A stretch of DNA of 64,000 bases from Stenotrophomonas maltophilia. GTDB lineage: Bacteria; Pseudomonadota; Gammaproteobacteria; Xanthomonadales; Xanthomonadaceae. Numbering within the stretch: the first letter of the stretch is position 1; each line of letters starts with the position of its first letter. The stretch spans positions 9,233 to 73,232 of the forward strand of contig NZ_RAUX01000019.1 of the NCBI RefSeq assembly GCF_013464485.1. The letters run 5' to 3'. A program made the position numbers and the translations under genes. Shown piece after piece: positions 33,878 to 42,695 of this stretch. The notes under the pieces were generated by a model that was given only the letters and a program-made list of their open reading frames with translations, searched no databases and was not told where the DNA came from.

Positions 33878-35089
33878 TCACAAGCCCCTGGGGGGGCACC
33901 ACGGCAGGCTGGAAGAGACGGGAGCAACTCCCCTCCATTTGTCGCGCAAGTCCAACATCTCTGGACAGGTCATCGGAGATTCCTGGCGCTGACTGACATC
34001 GATGATAAGCCTCTGCGCTGTCGCGCTATCTCCTTGCTTCTTTGGGATGAACACGAACAAAAGCAGGAACGCCAAGCCACCCAACGCCAGCCGCTTCAGT
34101 TGCTTGAGCACGTTGTTGAACTTTGGCTCTCCATCCTTGATCCGATTCCACTCTGGCTTGAGAACCAAGTTGCCAAGCAAAGTCGCATCGGAGATGGCCT
34201 TCTTGATTTCATCGTATCTCTTCTCTTCACCAACTTCGTCGTACTCACCGAGAAGCTTTTCCACCAGCAATTCCAACTGGTCGACGAGAAGCACAGCGGC
34301 ATCAGACATGCCGCGGTTCTGACTCGGCTTGTAGCTATCGAAGCTCCTACCTGCGCCGCCAATGCGCGTCTGATCGACCAAATGTTTCCAGACGCCAGCG
34401 GGCCTACTGCCCTCCAGCTCCACCTCCTTGAACTCACGCAAGCCTGAGGCCGTCTCGCCGAAGTTCAGGTGAAGGAGAATGGCGCGATGTGCCTTCCGAA
34501 GGCTGTGCCAGTGATCTGTCAGGTCCTTCTCGAGCTCAACGACCTGCTCCTCCGTTAGCAGCGGTTGCTTTGGCTTGGATGAGTCCTTGGTGGCACCTGC
34601 AGTGGGTGCCTCTGAGCCTCCAGCAGCATCAGTTCCAGCACCCTTCTCATCCTGCGCAGGAGCAGCGTCGACAGAGTCAGAACTCTGAATGCTCGCGGCC
34701 GCATCCGAGGTCGCACCCACAGCCCGCTGTGCGGCTGCATCTTCTACAGCGGCAATGTGTGAGCCACCAGGCTCGGCTGCAGTATTGGCGCCCTCGTCCG
34801 TAGTCGCCGCGGCAGAAGCTGCTTTAGCTGCTTTAGCTGCTTTAGCTGCTTCGGCCGCCGCCGCCACCGCCGCCGCCCTCACGGTTTCGGCATGCTTGAC
34901 CCGAATCCTGATACGCCCAGAGATCGTGTAGGCCTCCCCCAGCATTTCCGAGAGCGCCTCGCGAAGGCTATTGATCCAGTCCTTCCGAAAGTCAGAGATC
35001 TTGGACTCTTTGTCGGCGATCAGCTTGGTATAGGCGAGCACAGCTGCAATGAGCGCGGCTGCAAAAGCCACGATTTCACGTCCTTCCAT
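33878..35089 (-). CDS. Two-TM protein beside the cyclase, possible membrane effector
   Basis: A 403-residue protein with an N-terminal TM segment (VAFAAALIAAVLAYTKLI), then SDFRKDWINSLREALSEM, a low-complexity Ala/Lys-rich stretch from a 9-bp repeat, an acidic linker (about 120-200), a long helical part with LVDQLELLVEKLLGEYDEV, and a second TM near residues 345-362 (LALGGLAFLLLFVFIP). It is convergent with the cyclase gene (23 bp between stops). No cyclic-nucleotide-binding domain is recognised, so linkage to the cyclase is by neighbourhood only. If it is an effector it would act in the inner membrane. Confidence 0.6.
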   Translation of the reverse strand: MEGREIVAFAAALIAAVLAYTKLIADKESKISDFRKDWINSLREALSEMLGEAYTISGRIRIRVKHAETVRAAAVAAAAEAAKAAKAAKAASAAATTDEGANTAAEPGGSHIAAVEDAAAQRAVGATSDAAASIQSSDSVDAAPAQDEKGAGTDAAGGSEAPTAGATKDSSKPKQPLLTEEQVVELEKDLTDHWHSLRKAHRAILLHLNFGETASGLREFKEVELEGSRPAGVWKHLVDQTRIGGAGRSFDSYKPSQNRGMSDAAVLLVDQLELLVEKLLGEYDEVGEEKRYDEIKKAISDATLLGNLVLKPEWNRIKDGEPKFNNVLKQLKRLALGGLAFLLLFVFIPKKQGDSATAQRLIIDVSQRQESPMTCPEMLDLRDKWRGVAPVSSSLPWCPPRGL

Positions 35090-35363
35090 GGATCTTCCTC
35101 AGAGGTCGTCGGCCTGGCCAGGCACAGGGGGGTAAGCTGACGATATCGGCCGGGCAGCGGGCGAACTTTACAACGTCGCCTTAAATCATTCATCAACTTC
35201 CGACTGTTTGCCTTCGGCATACCGCAACGCTGGCTTTGGGTGGCAAGCCACCTGAGGCGGATCCAGTCCGCCTTGATTGGCTCTTCTAGGCTTCAGCTTG
35301 GTTGGTATCCACAAAGTCTCAGTTGCCCGTGTTGCACAATGCCGGGCAGGAACTTTGCTGCCC

Positions 35364-35543
35364 CTACATCAGCGCGCAGATGACCAACGCGCCGGCACCA
35401 AGCGTCAACGCCAGGGCGATGGAGACCACGATAGTGACACCGAGCACAATGGTGACTGACAGCTGCTTGCTGAGGATGAAGTTGTTGCCGTTGAAGCAAT
35501 TCTTGAAGATAGGCTGGAATCGACTTGATTTTTTGTTTGACAT
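35364..35543 (-). CDS. Hidden 59-residue single-TM peptide
   Basis: A short frame not covered by a 60-residue cutoff: MSNKKSSRFQPIFKNCFNGN, then a basic-to-hydrophobic switch, and about 30 hydrophobic residues (SVTIVLGVTIVVSIALAL ... GALVICALM) to TAG. AAGGA lies 8 nt before the ATG. The start codon sits in a perfect palindrome, GACATGACA (35539-35547) with TGTCATGTC (35563-35571), and the ribosome binding site is in the loop. A small toxin-like or regulatory membrane peptide is possible. Homology not known. Confidence 0.6.
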   Translation of the reverse strand: MSNKKSSRFQPIFKNCFNGNNFILSKQLSVTIVLGVTIVVSIALALTLGAGALVICALM

Positions 35544-35571
35544 GACAGTTTCCTTATTTGATTGTCATGTC
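35539..35571. promoter_or_regulatory. Palindrome around the start codon of the small membrane peptide
   Basis: A perfect 9-bp inverted repeat with a 15-nt spacer holding AAGGAAA. As DNA it is a possible operator; as mRNA it would place the Shine-Dalgarno in a hairpin loop and the start codon in a stem. Confidence 0.55.
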
Positions 35572-35808
35572 TATTTATTCAAGAGAAAAACTGGTGAGCC
35601 GATCGGGGCCAAGCGGTCCAGAATTCACATAGAAGGGGCATCAGCCGCCGTCATGAGACCCTCTTCCGATGGCTAAAGAGCGCTAGCTACCGCAGCCAAT
35701 CGCCCCTGTCGACGGGATCGAAGGAAGTCCTGAGCCCAAGTGGCACATGTTTTGCGGTCACACTGTATGTATGCAACGCTATAGAGCTTCACACAAAGGA
35801 AGTGGGTC

Positions 35809-36216
35809 GTGACCGAAACGATGGTTGGGAAGAGGGAATTTCTGATTGAGTACTCCATGCTGACAGGCGCGTCGGCTCAGGACCTTGTACAGGTCGCGAT
35901 CATGTATGACCAGAGCCTTCCCGTTGCCCAGACCGCCTTGCGCTCTATGCCCAGTATCGGCTTCATGTCGAACTCAAAGAGGCTTGCTGCGTTCTTCTCA
36001 GTGTGTCGTCACCTTGAGAACCTGGTCCTCAGAGGGCATTGCGATGCTACACAGGCGATCTTCAGCCTCGCTCTCCTGCGAAAGAGCTCGTCGGATTTCA
36101 GGAAGTGCATTGATCTGTTCGACTCCATGGCACCAAGGATCGGTCTCGTCGAGAGATCGTCCATGTCTCGGATTGCTCGAGACTACTTGGCTAGTGTGGA
36201 GCGGGACCTGACCTGA
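35809..36216 (+). CDS. Hypothetical protein
   Basis: A 135-residue helical protein with a GTG start (GTGACCGAAACG) after AAGGAAG; an ATG at 35821 is the alternative. It has alternating amphipathic helices (FLIEYSMLTGASAQDLVQVAIMY, FRKCIDLFDSMAPRIG). No domain recognised. It stands alone between non-coding stretches. Confidence 0.5.
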   Translation: MTETMVGKREFLIEYSMLTGASAQDLVQVAIMYDQSLPVAQTALRSMPSIGFMSNSKRLAAFFSVCRHLENLVLRGHCDATQAIFSLALLRKSSSDFRKCIDLFDSMAPRIGLVERSSMSRIARDYLASVERDLT

Positions 36217-36497
36217 TGCTCAGGCGCGACGCGCTGGGGATCAATGCTTCAGATGGGTACTGGTACCTTCTGGTGAACTAATGAATTGCGCGGCCCGACC
36301 AAGCTGCCAAGACGATTGCGGCTGATGCGATCTCAGACCTCAACAACGAAGCTGGGATAGAGGCTCGGATTCTCCCAGCGACGACAACGCCTGGTCGACT
36401 ACGCTTAAGGTTGGGAAGAACCACGCCTAACGGATTGCGAGCAACCGCAGCCGCGTCCGACTACACTCGCGATGCAGATCGGAGATGACCAGCAGCC

Positions 36498-36974
36498 TCA
36501 CGACTGCGCATCCTCATGCCGGCCGGTCGGAAAAGACTCTAAAGCCAGGCTCACCATTCTCTCCTCTAGGCGTCGCTTCGCAACCAGAAGACCTTCGTCC
36601 TCAGCCAGATAGGGAGAGTCAAACAATGGCACTTCGACCCACAGTGGCTCCTGGCCTGGATGAACATAGGCCGCGTGGTCATCAAACAGCAGGGCCTCTC
36701 CCAGAGTTGGCGACACGTAGGTCAGATCCTTAGTTCGACCGCTCCAGGTCGTGTAAGCAACTTGGGCGAACCAATCCGGCACTTTGCCTTCCGAGACCAG
36801 TAACGCGGCAATCCGACGGAAACGCACTTCGTCCACTGTCGTAAACATGACAAGCTCATCGAACTGTCCCTGCGCGTACTCGAGGAACTCGTACAGTCCC
36901 GACCGCGGGATCTGACTGACAGCATTGGAGATCAGGGTGCCCTCTAGGTCGAGAGCCAGAATAGTTGGGCGCAT
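36498..36974 (-). CDS. HAD-like phosphatase of the NIF/CTD-phosphatase type
   Basis: A 158-residue HAD-fold protein. Motif I is LALDLEGTLI (nucleophile D, but the usual second D is E), motif II FTTVDEV, motif III TKDL and motif IV LLFDDHAAYV. The DLEGTL variant suits NIF-like or plasmid-borne HAD proteins more than housekeeping phosphatases, and the E in place of the general acid-base D may lower or alter activity. ATG at 36974. Single gene. Confidence 0.7.
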   Translation of the reverse strand: MRPTILALDLEGTLISNAVSQIPRSGLYEFLEYAQGQFDELVMFTTVDEVRFRRIAALLVSEGKVPDWFAQVAYTTWSGRTKDLTYVSPTLGEALLFDDHAAYVHPGQEPLWVEVPLFDSPYLAEDEGLLVAKRRLEERMVSLALESFPTGRHEDAQS

Positions 36975-37258
36975 GTGGTATTCCTCGATTTGGGCGTATC
37001 CACCCTACCCGTGGCCAGTCGCCCAGACTGAGACTAATTGTCTGGTCGGTCTTCCGAATGATGTTCCACCCGCCAACCTCTGTCCACGTCGTGAGCCTAC
37101 TGGTACGCCCCTCCCAAAGCGTCCAGATACACTCAGTGAGTGCATTGCCGACTCAGCGGCTCCGCGTGAAGAGGTGACTTCGATGTCAGCGGCTTCTATC
37201 GCAAGCGTCTTACCCGTCTGCTCTCAGAGCATTTCAATCTGATCCGGCCCTGCAGGAG

Positions 37259-37651
37259 CTAGGCGTCTAGCGGTGCTCCAGCTTCCAGATACCCACGGAC
37301 CGCGGCCAGGTCCTCGACACTTCCACTGCACATGAGTGTCAGAGCTGGGGCACCGTTGAACAAACTTGCCTTATTGGGTCGACGGATCCAGCCATCAGCC
37401 TGTGTCCGGTTTGGAAAGATTGTGTGTAGCGCTCGATAGATGCCCAGAACGTAGCTAATCCTTTCGAGAGTCTCCTGCTGGAGTCCCTCGACAACCCCTG
37501 TCTGTGCCAATGCAAGAACAACATCTTCGGGCTGGCCAAGAACTTCACACTGCTCAACTATGCTCAGGGACCAGGCGTTGGCGATCTGGCTGAATGATCG
37601 CAGGGCCGGCCCAGCAAGGGCAGGATCGATGCCTACAAGACGCATGCTCAT
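37259..37651 (-). CDS. Orphan MbcA/ParS/Xre-type antitoxin-domain protein
   Basis: A 130-residue protein whose C-terminal 45 residues (QADGWIRRPNKASLFNGAPAL followed by CSGSVEDLAAVRGYLEAG) are the toxin-binding domain (DUF2384) of Xre/MbcA/ParS antitoxins. These normally precede a RES-domain NAD-degrading toxin, and none is found downstream (36975-37258) or upstream. The N-terminal half is helical and lacks the usual Xre HTH consensus. An orphan or decoy antitoxin, or a pair that has lost its toxin, is possible. Confidence 0.7.
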   Translation of the reverse strand: MSMRLVGIDPALAGPALRSFSQIANAWSLSIVEQCEVLGQPEDVVLALAQTGVVEGLQQETLERISYVLGIYRALHTIFPNRTQADGWIRRPNKASLFNGAPALTLMCSGSVEDLAAVRGYLEAGAPLDA

Positions 37652-37843
37652 TCGCTCAGCCTGTCAAGTCACTGCGCACATGCTACCGCCAATTGGTTCC
37701 ATCATTTGTCCACATTGAAAGGACGACGGGCCCCGATCGCTGGCTCTCATGAACGAGCGGCCGTCCTGGCCGTGAAGAATGAAAACTCAATTAACGAGAC
37801 TGCGTGCCGCTAATGATGGAGAGGCACCCCGTGCACTGGCCGC

Positions 37844-39802
37844 ATGACTGATCTAACCGACTTCCCCGATGACACCCGCGTGTACTTCATCCGTTACATC
37901 GACGGTTACACCCAGCCACACAAGGGAACGGAGTCCACGTCTGTCAGGTGCTATTTGGCGCCCATTCCACGTGGGTGGGGGTCAGATCCGTCCAAACTTG
38001 ATGATCGTCAGATCGCGCGTCTGTTCTCCGACAAGAATTCTGAGGGTTTCATCAGCACCATCTTCGCGGGGTCACTAGCAACCTACGTTGCAGGGCAATG
38101 CTTCATCCGCGGAGAGGATGGCAGGGGCGTCTATACCGGAATGCTGATTCCGAAGCAGCGAAAGCTGGGCAATGCCTTGGCCTTCGGCGAGGAGTCCAGG
38201 CTGTACAAGGAGTACGAGGAAGACCAGGAGAGCGGGCTACTCCCGTCCACCAAAGTTGGAGAGCGCTCCACGGGCGAGACCGTTGTCGCACTTCCCCAGT
38301 CCCAGTTGCACCTTCAGGAAGCACTGAGTTACTGCTCCAGAATCCTGGTGGCTAGGGACACGAGGAGCCGTGACGAGCGAAATCAGGTTGAGTACATCAT
38401 CCCCAGGACCGTGATCTTCCGGGCGTTCTACGCGTTCAATTCCACCATTGCAGACATCTTCACCGCGGGGCCGTGGAGTACCGTCAGGTCCAAGGCCATT
38501 TCCGAGCAGGAGTTCGCCGGACACGTTACCGGCATCGATGAGCAGAGCGGCTGCTGGAAGATCGTGCTTGCGTTGGGTATGACGTTGGATGATGGCCCAA
38601 TGATGGCCCTCTTCCGGTTTGATCACTATGCCGAGGCCCGGGCCAAGCGCATTCACGAGCCCATTCTGAGAGCCCAGTTGGACGCTGCCCTTTGGGGCGC
38701 CGAGGATTCGCATTGGTACTCCAATGCCGAGATCCCGTTGAACCCACTCTTGGGACCATACCAAGGCACCGTATCTGGCTACTTCTTGAACCGTCGCAAG
38801 GACGGCGGATTCGCCGGCAGGACTTTCCTGGTGACAGCGATTCACCAGATGTCCTTCTCGAAGCGACTACCGCCAATCGCTACGATCCTGGTCAATGATG
38901 CCACCGAGGGTGAAAAGGTGATTCATACGGGAGGACCTAGGCCACACAACAATGGCAGTAGACCTCGATCGCCTCGTCCTAATGGCAAGCCGACGGTAGA
39001 CACGCATGAGGCAACCGAGCGGAAGCCAGGGTTTGATATGCCCTCCATCTCCTTCGCTTTCTATCCGAAGCCAAAGATCATCCGGCTCAAAAAGGATCAG
39101 AGCTTCAAGTACAGTTCCAAGCGAAAGAAGGACCGTCAGGAGCCCACCACAGAGATTTCTGGCGGCCGAAAAGCCGGCAAGCAAGAGGATCTCAGCCACG
39201 CCCACAGCGCCCATGAGAAACGCGAGGCATCTGAATTGCTGACTGAACTGATGGCGATTCTGAAGGTACTCAAGATGAAGGGGACCATTGCAGAGTACCG
39301 GGTCGTCGTCCCCGTTGACTCCGAGCAACGCGTCCAAGTTGGCGCCTACCCTTGTTGGAACTTTCTGGGCGAGGACGAACGCAAGGCAGTCCGCATTGGA
39401 AAAGCTGATTGGGGGACGCGATCTTGGATGTACCTTCAGAAGGCAGATTCACACTACAGAGCCCTCGCTCGCACAGCATTTGTAATCAGACTGTTGCTGC
39501 CCAATGGCCTTGCGGGCCTATGGATTGAGGTCGAGAGAAGAAGCAAGAGAGACAAGAGTAATGAGTCCATTGCGTCGGCGTTTGTCGTTTCAGACGATCT
39601 CGCTATCCGAGCAGAGACGCAGGCTGCACTCAGCATCATCCGATCGGTTCAGGGTGTCTCGCTAGGCAAGGCATTTGAGAGGAAAGGACGCGTCTGCTAC
39701 ACCCACCCTCACTACATGGAGAAGCCAGGTAGCGAAAAGTGGAGCTTGGCGCCATTGGAGGCGTTCCTGAAATCGATAGGCAACGGTCAGCCCCAACCAT
39801 AG
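37844..39802 (+). CDS. Large protein, possible TnsE-like targeting protein
   Basis: A 652-residue protein of unknown family. Segments recall Tn7 TnsE: a short N-terminal beta part with RVYFIRYIDGYTQ, EYIIPRTVIFRAFYAFNSTIADIF (compare TnsE's PQLELARSLFLINSYF), PSISFAFYPKPKIIRLKKDQ (compare WISFSRPSRI) followed by KRKKD, and a C-terminal block with ELMAILKVLK and RVVVP. The resemblance is from memory and partial. It lies 2.9 kb from the tns operon, on the opposite strand, with an IS between. In Tn7 TnsE directs insertion into conjugal plasmids and replicating DNA. Alternatively it is an unrelated cargo protein. Confidence 0.4.
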   Translation: MTDLTDFPDDTRVYFIRYIDGYTQPHKGTESTSVRCYLAPIPRGWGSDPSKLDDRQIARLFSDKNSEGFISTIFAGSLATYVAGQCFIRGEDGRGVYTGMLIPKQRKLGNALAFGEESRLYKEYEEDQESGLLPSTKVGERSTGETVVALPQSQLHLQEALSYCSRILVARDTRSRDERNQVEYIIPRTVIFRAFYAFNSTIADIFTAGPWSTVRSKAISEQEFAGHVTGIDEQSGCWKIVLALGMTLDDGPMMALFRFDHYAEARAKRIHEPILRAQLDAALWGAEDSHWYSNAEIPLNPLLGPYQGTVSGYFLNRRKDGGFAGRTFLVTAIHQMSFSKRLPPIATILVNDATEGEKVIHTGGPRPHNNGSRPRSPRPNGKPTVDTHEATERKPGFDMPSISFAFYPKPKIIRLKKDQSFKYSSKRKKDRQEPTTEISGGRKAGKQEDLSHAHSAHEKREASELLTELMAILKVLKMKGTIAEYRVVVPVDSEQRVQVGAYPCWNFLGEDERKAVRIGKADWGTRSWMYLQKADSHYRALARTAFVIRLLLPNGLAGLWIEVERRSKRDKSNESIASAFVVSDDLAIRAETQAALSIIRSVQGVSLGKAFERKGRVCYTHPHYMEKPGSEKWSLAPLEAFLKSIGNGQPQP

Positions 39803-39958
39803 CCTGGTCGCACCATGCACCAAAGTCACCCTTTCCGCCACGGCGCCTCACCATCGTTCACGACCATTGCCACCGAATGCTTCCAATGGGAGTATGGCTA
39901 GTCTGAGCAACCAGGTCAGCCACCAACGACCGACCGTCCGACATCCAGGAGAAGGCAC

Positions 39959-40300
39959 TTGCAAGGGAGGGACTTGAGAGATCTGCTTGACGCACATCCG
40001 AATGCCAAGCACCACCTAAGTGACGCAAATGACTACCTGGTCAGCTATCGCTTTGATACTGGAAATGAAGTCGCCTTCGATCCACGGACAGTCAAAAAGT
40101 GCTCTGTCTTCTTGGCGAAGATGCCGCCGGCTGGACTCTATCACCCCGACGACCTTGTGATCTATGAAGACGACGATGAGCCATCCACGGCTCTGCGTCG
40201 AGTCTCCATCCAGCTTGCATCCACCCGCCCCTTGTATCGCGTTAGCTTGACGCACGTTCATCTGGCCAAGCAACTCTTGGATTGGGCCAGATCGGCCTAG
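39959..40300 (+). CDS. Hypothetical protein
   Basis: A 113-residue soluble protein with a TTG start (39959) after AGGAGAAGG. An alpha/beta pattern with an acidic patch (YEDDDEPST) and a C-terminal helix (HLAKQLLDWARSA). No family recognised. Confidence 0.5.
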   Translation: MQGRDLRDLLDAHPNAKHHLSDANDYLVSYRFDTGNEVAFDPRTVKKCSVFLAKMPPAGLYHPDDLVIYEDDDEPSTALRRVSIQLASTRPLYRVSLTHVHLAKQLLDWARSA

Positions 40301-40508
40301 CGCGCCTACGGACGAGCATGGCGATAATTGCAAATGCTGATTGGAAGAGAGAATGGCACTGAGCTGGGTACGGTCATTGGTCGCCAATCAAGTGCAGGAA
40401 TCGTTGTATCTGGAACTCAAGAGAGGCGATGCCCTCTCGCCGACGTCCCCCCAGTTTTGAGTAGCGCGGCGATTTGGAGTTCAATCACCAACGAGACGGA
40501 GATTGGAC

Positions 40509-40670
40509 GTGAAGAAGCGCTTTTCCGAAGAGCAGATCATCAGCTTTCTGCTTGAGGCCGAAGCCGGCGTGGCGGTGAAGGACCTGTGCCGGCGGCACGG
40601 TTTCAGCGAGGCCTCCTACTACCTGTGGCGCAGCAAGTTCAGCGGCATGAGCGTGCCGGAGGCCAAGTGA
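40509..40670 (+). pseudogene. Truncated IS3-type orfA fragment
   Basis: A GTG-started frame encoding MKKRFSEEQIISFLLEAEAG ... CRRHGFSEASYYLWRSKFSG, the N-terminal 53 residues of an IS407/IS3-group OrfA helix-turn-helix protein. It is cut by the left end of the IS at 40668, whose first three bases TGA also give the stop. No remainder of this orfA is seen after the IS, so the rest was deleted. Confidence 0.85.
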
Positions 40671-41907
40671 ACTGGCCCCCTGAAAACGTACGCCATAAAG
40701 CCGTTTCAGGCGGCAGCCTCGAACTGCCGGGCGTAGTCGTTGGGGGATAGGTAGCCCAAGGCTGAGTGTAGTCTGGCTGAATTGTAGAATCCGAGAATGT
40801 AGGCGTTGATTGCCGAGCTGGCGTCTTCCCGCGTGGTGTAGGTGTGGCTGGCTTCCTCGGTTTTGAGCGTGGCGAAGAAGCTCTCGACCACCCCGTTGTC
40901 CTAGCAGTTGCACGGCCTGCTCAGGCTTTGCACAACGTCCAACCGCTGCAGCAGCAGTTGGTACTGCGCGCCGATGTATTGCCCACCGCGGTCAGAGTGG
41001 AAGATCAGGCCAAGCTTTTGCGGGTGTGCAGCCCAGGCATTGTTGAACGCCTTTACGACCAGCTCTTCCGTCACCCGGGACGAAACGCTGTAACCGAGCA
41101 CCTTGCGGGTCTGCATGCTGATGACCACGGCCGGGTAGAGCCAGCCCTGCCGCGTTGGGACATATGTGATGCCACCGGCCCATGCGGCAAGTCATGATCC
41201 GACGGTGAAGCGGCGATCCAGCAAATTGCCCGGCAACAAGCTCGGCACGGGGGCTGGTCGCAGCTTGAAACCGCCTTTGACCTTGCCACGAATCCGTTCC
41301 TCGGCCATTAGCCGGCTCACCCGCTTGGGGCCGATGCGGTGTTTGCGGGCCCGCAGCTCCCGCACCAGCCAGCCGCCGTCCGTACGTACAGCGGCTGGCT
41401 GCGTGAATGCTGCGCAGGGGTGCCTCGGCATGCAGGCCGCCCCGTGGATCCCTGCGCCGCAGGTAATCATGGAAGCCGGAAACCAACACCCCCAGCACCC
41501 GGCACAGCAGGCCAAGTGGGTAGCGAGTCCTGTGGCAGGCGGCAAAGGCGTATCTCACTTGAACTCTCTGGCAAAGAACGTCGCCCTTTTTTTAGGATTT
41601 CCCGCTCCATCCGCAAGGTGGCATTTTCCGCCCGCAGACGACTGAGCTCGCTCTCCAGATCGGTGGCCTGACGACGGGTCTGCGAACTCAACGAGCGACC
41701 CTCGCGAACCACCTCGATCCAGTTGGTCAACGTTTTGCACGAAATCTCAAGTTGCCGGGCGGCCGCTGCCGGCCCCAGCTACTCGGCCAGGCTCACGGCC
41801 TGATGCTTGAACTCATCCGTATAGCTACGGCGACTAATAGGGGACATATGAACCTCCAGGTGCGATCAAGTATCGCTTGTTGGCGTACGTCCCTAGGGGC
41901 CAGTTCA
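40668..41907 (-). mobile_element. Decayed IS3-family insertion sequence
   Basis: 1240-bp element with ends TGAACTGGCCCCCTGAAAAC (40668) and, reversed from 41907, TGAACTGGCCCCTAGGGACG, followed in both by TACGCCA. The transposase reads leftward. No target duplication is visible (AAG on the left, CTC on the right), so it may have lost it through deletion at one side. It carries several inactivating mutations in its transposase. Confidence 0.85.
40706..41847 (-). pseudogene. IS3-family transposase (orfA/orfB), inactivated
   Basis: OrfA begins at 41847 (MSPISRRSYTDEFKHQAVSL) and has a TAG at codon 23 (41779-41781), then continues LEISCKTLTNWIEVVREG ... MEREILKK with the usual A-run frameshift site. 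OrfB opens as MRYAFAACHRTRYPLGLLCR in one frame and shifts near 41385 to LVRELRARKHRIGPKRVSRL. It has a TGA at 41192-41194 and a TAG at 40901-40903, before ending with the last-block VESFFATLKTEEASHTYTTR ... SALGYLSPNDYARQFE. DDE residues are spread over these pieces (FHSDRGGQYIG, VESFFATLK). No full transposase can be made. Confidence 0.9.
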
Positions 41908-42230
41908 CTCTCAGGAGAGCATGAAATCAAGGCATCGGCATTGTGATCGGTGTTTGGCGACCAGCAGGCGGTGATCGTTCGCGACGGAGGAGGGTTCCGG
42001 CACGCTCATGGTTCGAGATCAGAGGCCTATCACTTTCAAGCACGAGTCCGTGAGCAATGTAACAGCGCTCGAACGCGGCCGGCAGACCTTGCCTTCGACG
42101 AGTTCCATGCCGTGGCATCCCGCCTCGCCAGTCGTAGTCATGACCCAGCAGACTTCACGCATGACCCTCGATTCAGGGACGCCTCTGGGTAACTCTACTT
42201 AGACGTATTCAGATACTTCGCCAAGTTGAT
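41908..42230. other. 323-bp stretch after the IS, no gene supported
   Basis: Two overlapping frames run through it on the plus strand, but neither has a plausible ribosome binding site or conserved look. Confidence 0.3.
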
Positions 42231-42650
42231 GTGCTGCCATCTCGCGAGATGGGCGCGCCGTTCCAGGATGAACTTGGGGACTTCACAATCGGTCTTAATG
42301 ATCGCAACATCGTGGAACTGAGAATTGACCTGGATAAGGCATACAAACGCCTGCAGAACGAGCTTTCAGCGATACCTTATGCTGCACATGGCGGCCTGAT
42401 TGTCACTGGAGACAAGGATACCCCAGCCCCTACGTCATTCTATTCGACGCTTACGGTTGGGCCGGTACGGTACTGCTTCCGCGTCAGCTACAGCGAACAA
42501 GGTCAGGCGAACCTCATGCATGATCATCCGGAGTTCTATGACTGGTGCACCCGCAAGATCGCTGACCTCATCGCCAATCCATTGAGTTCAGATGCCCGGC
42601 AGTTGCTCGGCCTACCTCCCCATCCGGACGACCTGCCTCCAGAAGCATGA
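42231..42650 (+). CDS. Hypothetical protein
   Basis: A 139-residue soluble protein starting at a GTG (42231), or 133 residues from the ATG at 42249 (MGAPFQDELGDF). It contains NIVELRIDLDKAYKRLQNEL and ends PPHPDDLPPEA. No family recognised. It is convergent with the transposition operon (45 bp between stops). Confidence 0.5.
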   Translation: MLPSREMGAPFQDELGDFTIGLNDRNIVELRIDLDKAYKRLQNELSAIPYAAHGGLIVTGDKDTPAPTSFYSTLTVGPVRYCFRVSYSEQGQANLMHDHPEFYDWCTRKIADLIANPLSSDARQLLGLPPHPDDLPPEA

Positions 42651-42695
42651 GCCGGCCTATCCAGGCTGGCTCTCGTATCCTTCCAGAAAGCAACT

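Noticed and set aside
36975-37258. RES-type toxin partner for the MbcA/ParS/Xre antitoxin
   Set aside because: No open frame of suitable length with RES residues on either strand.
40668-41907. Target duplication of the IS3-family element
   Set aside because: Flanks AAG and CTC do not match; I could not find one of 3-5 bp.
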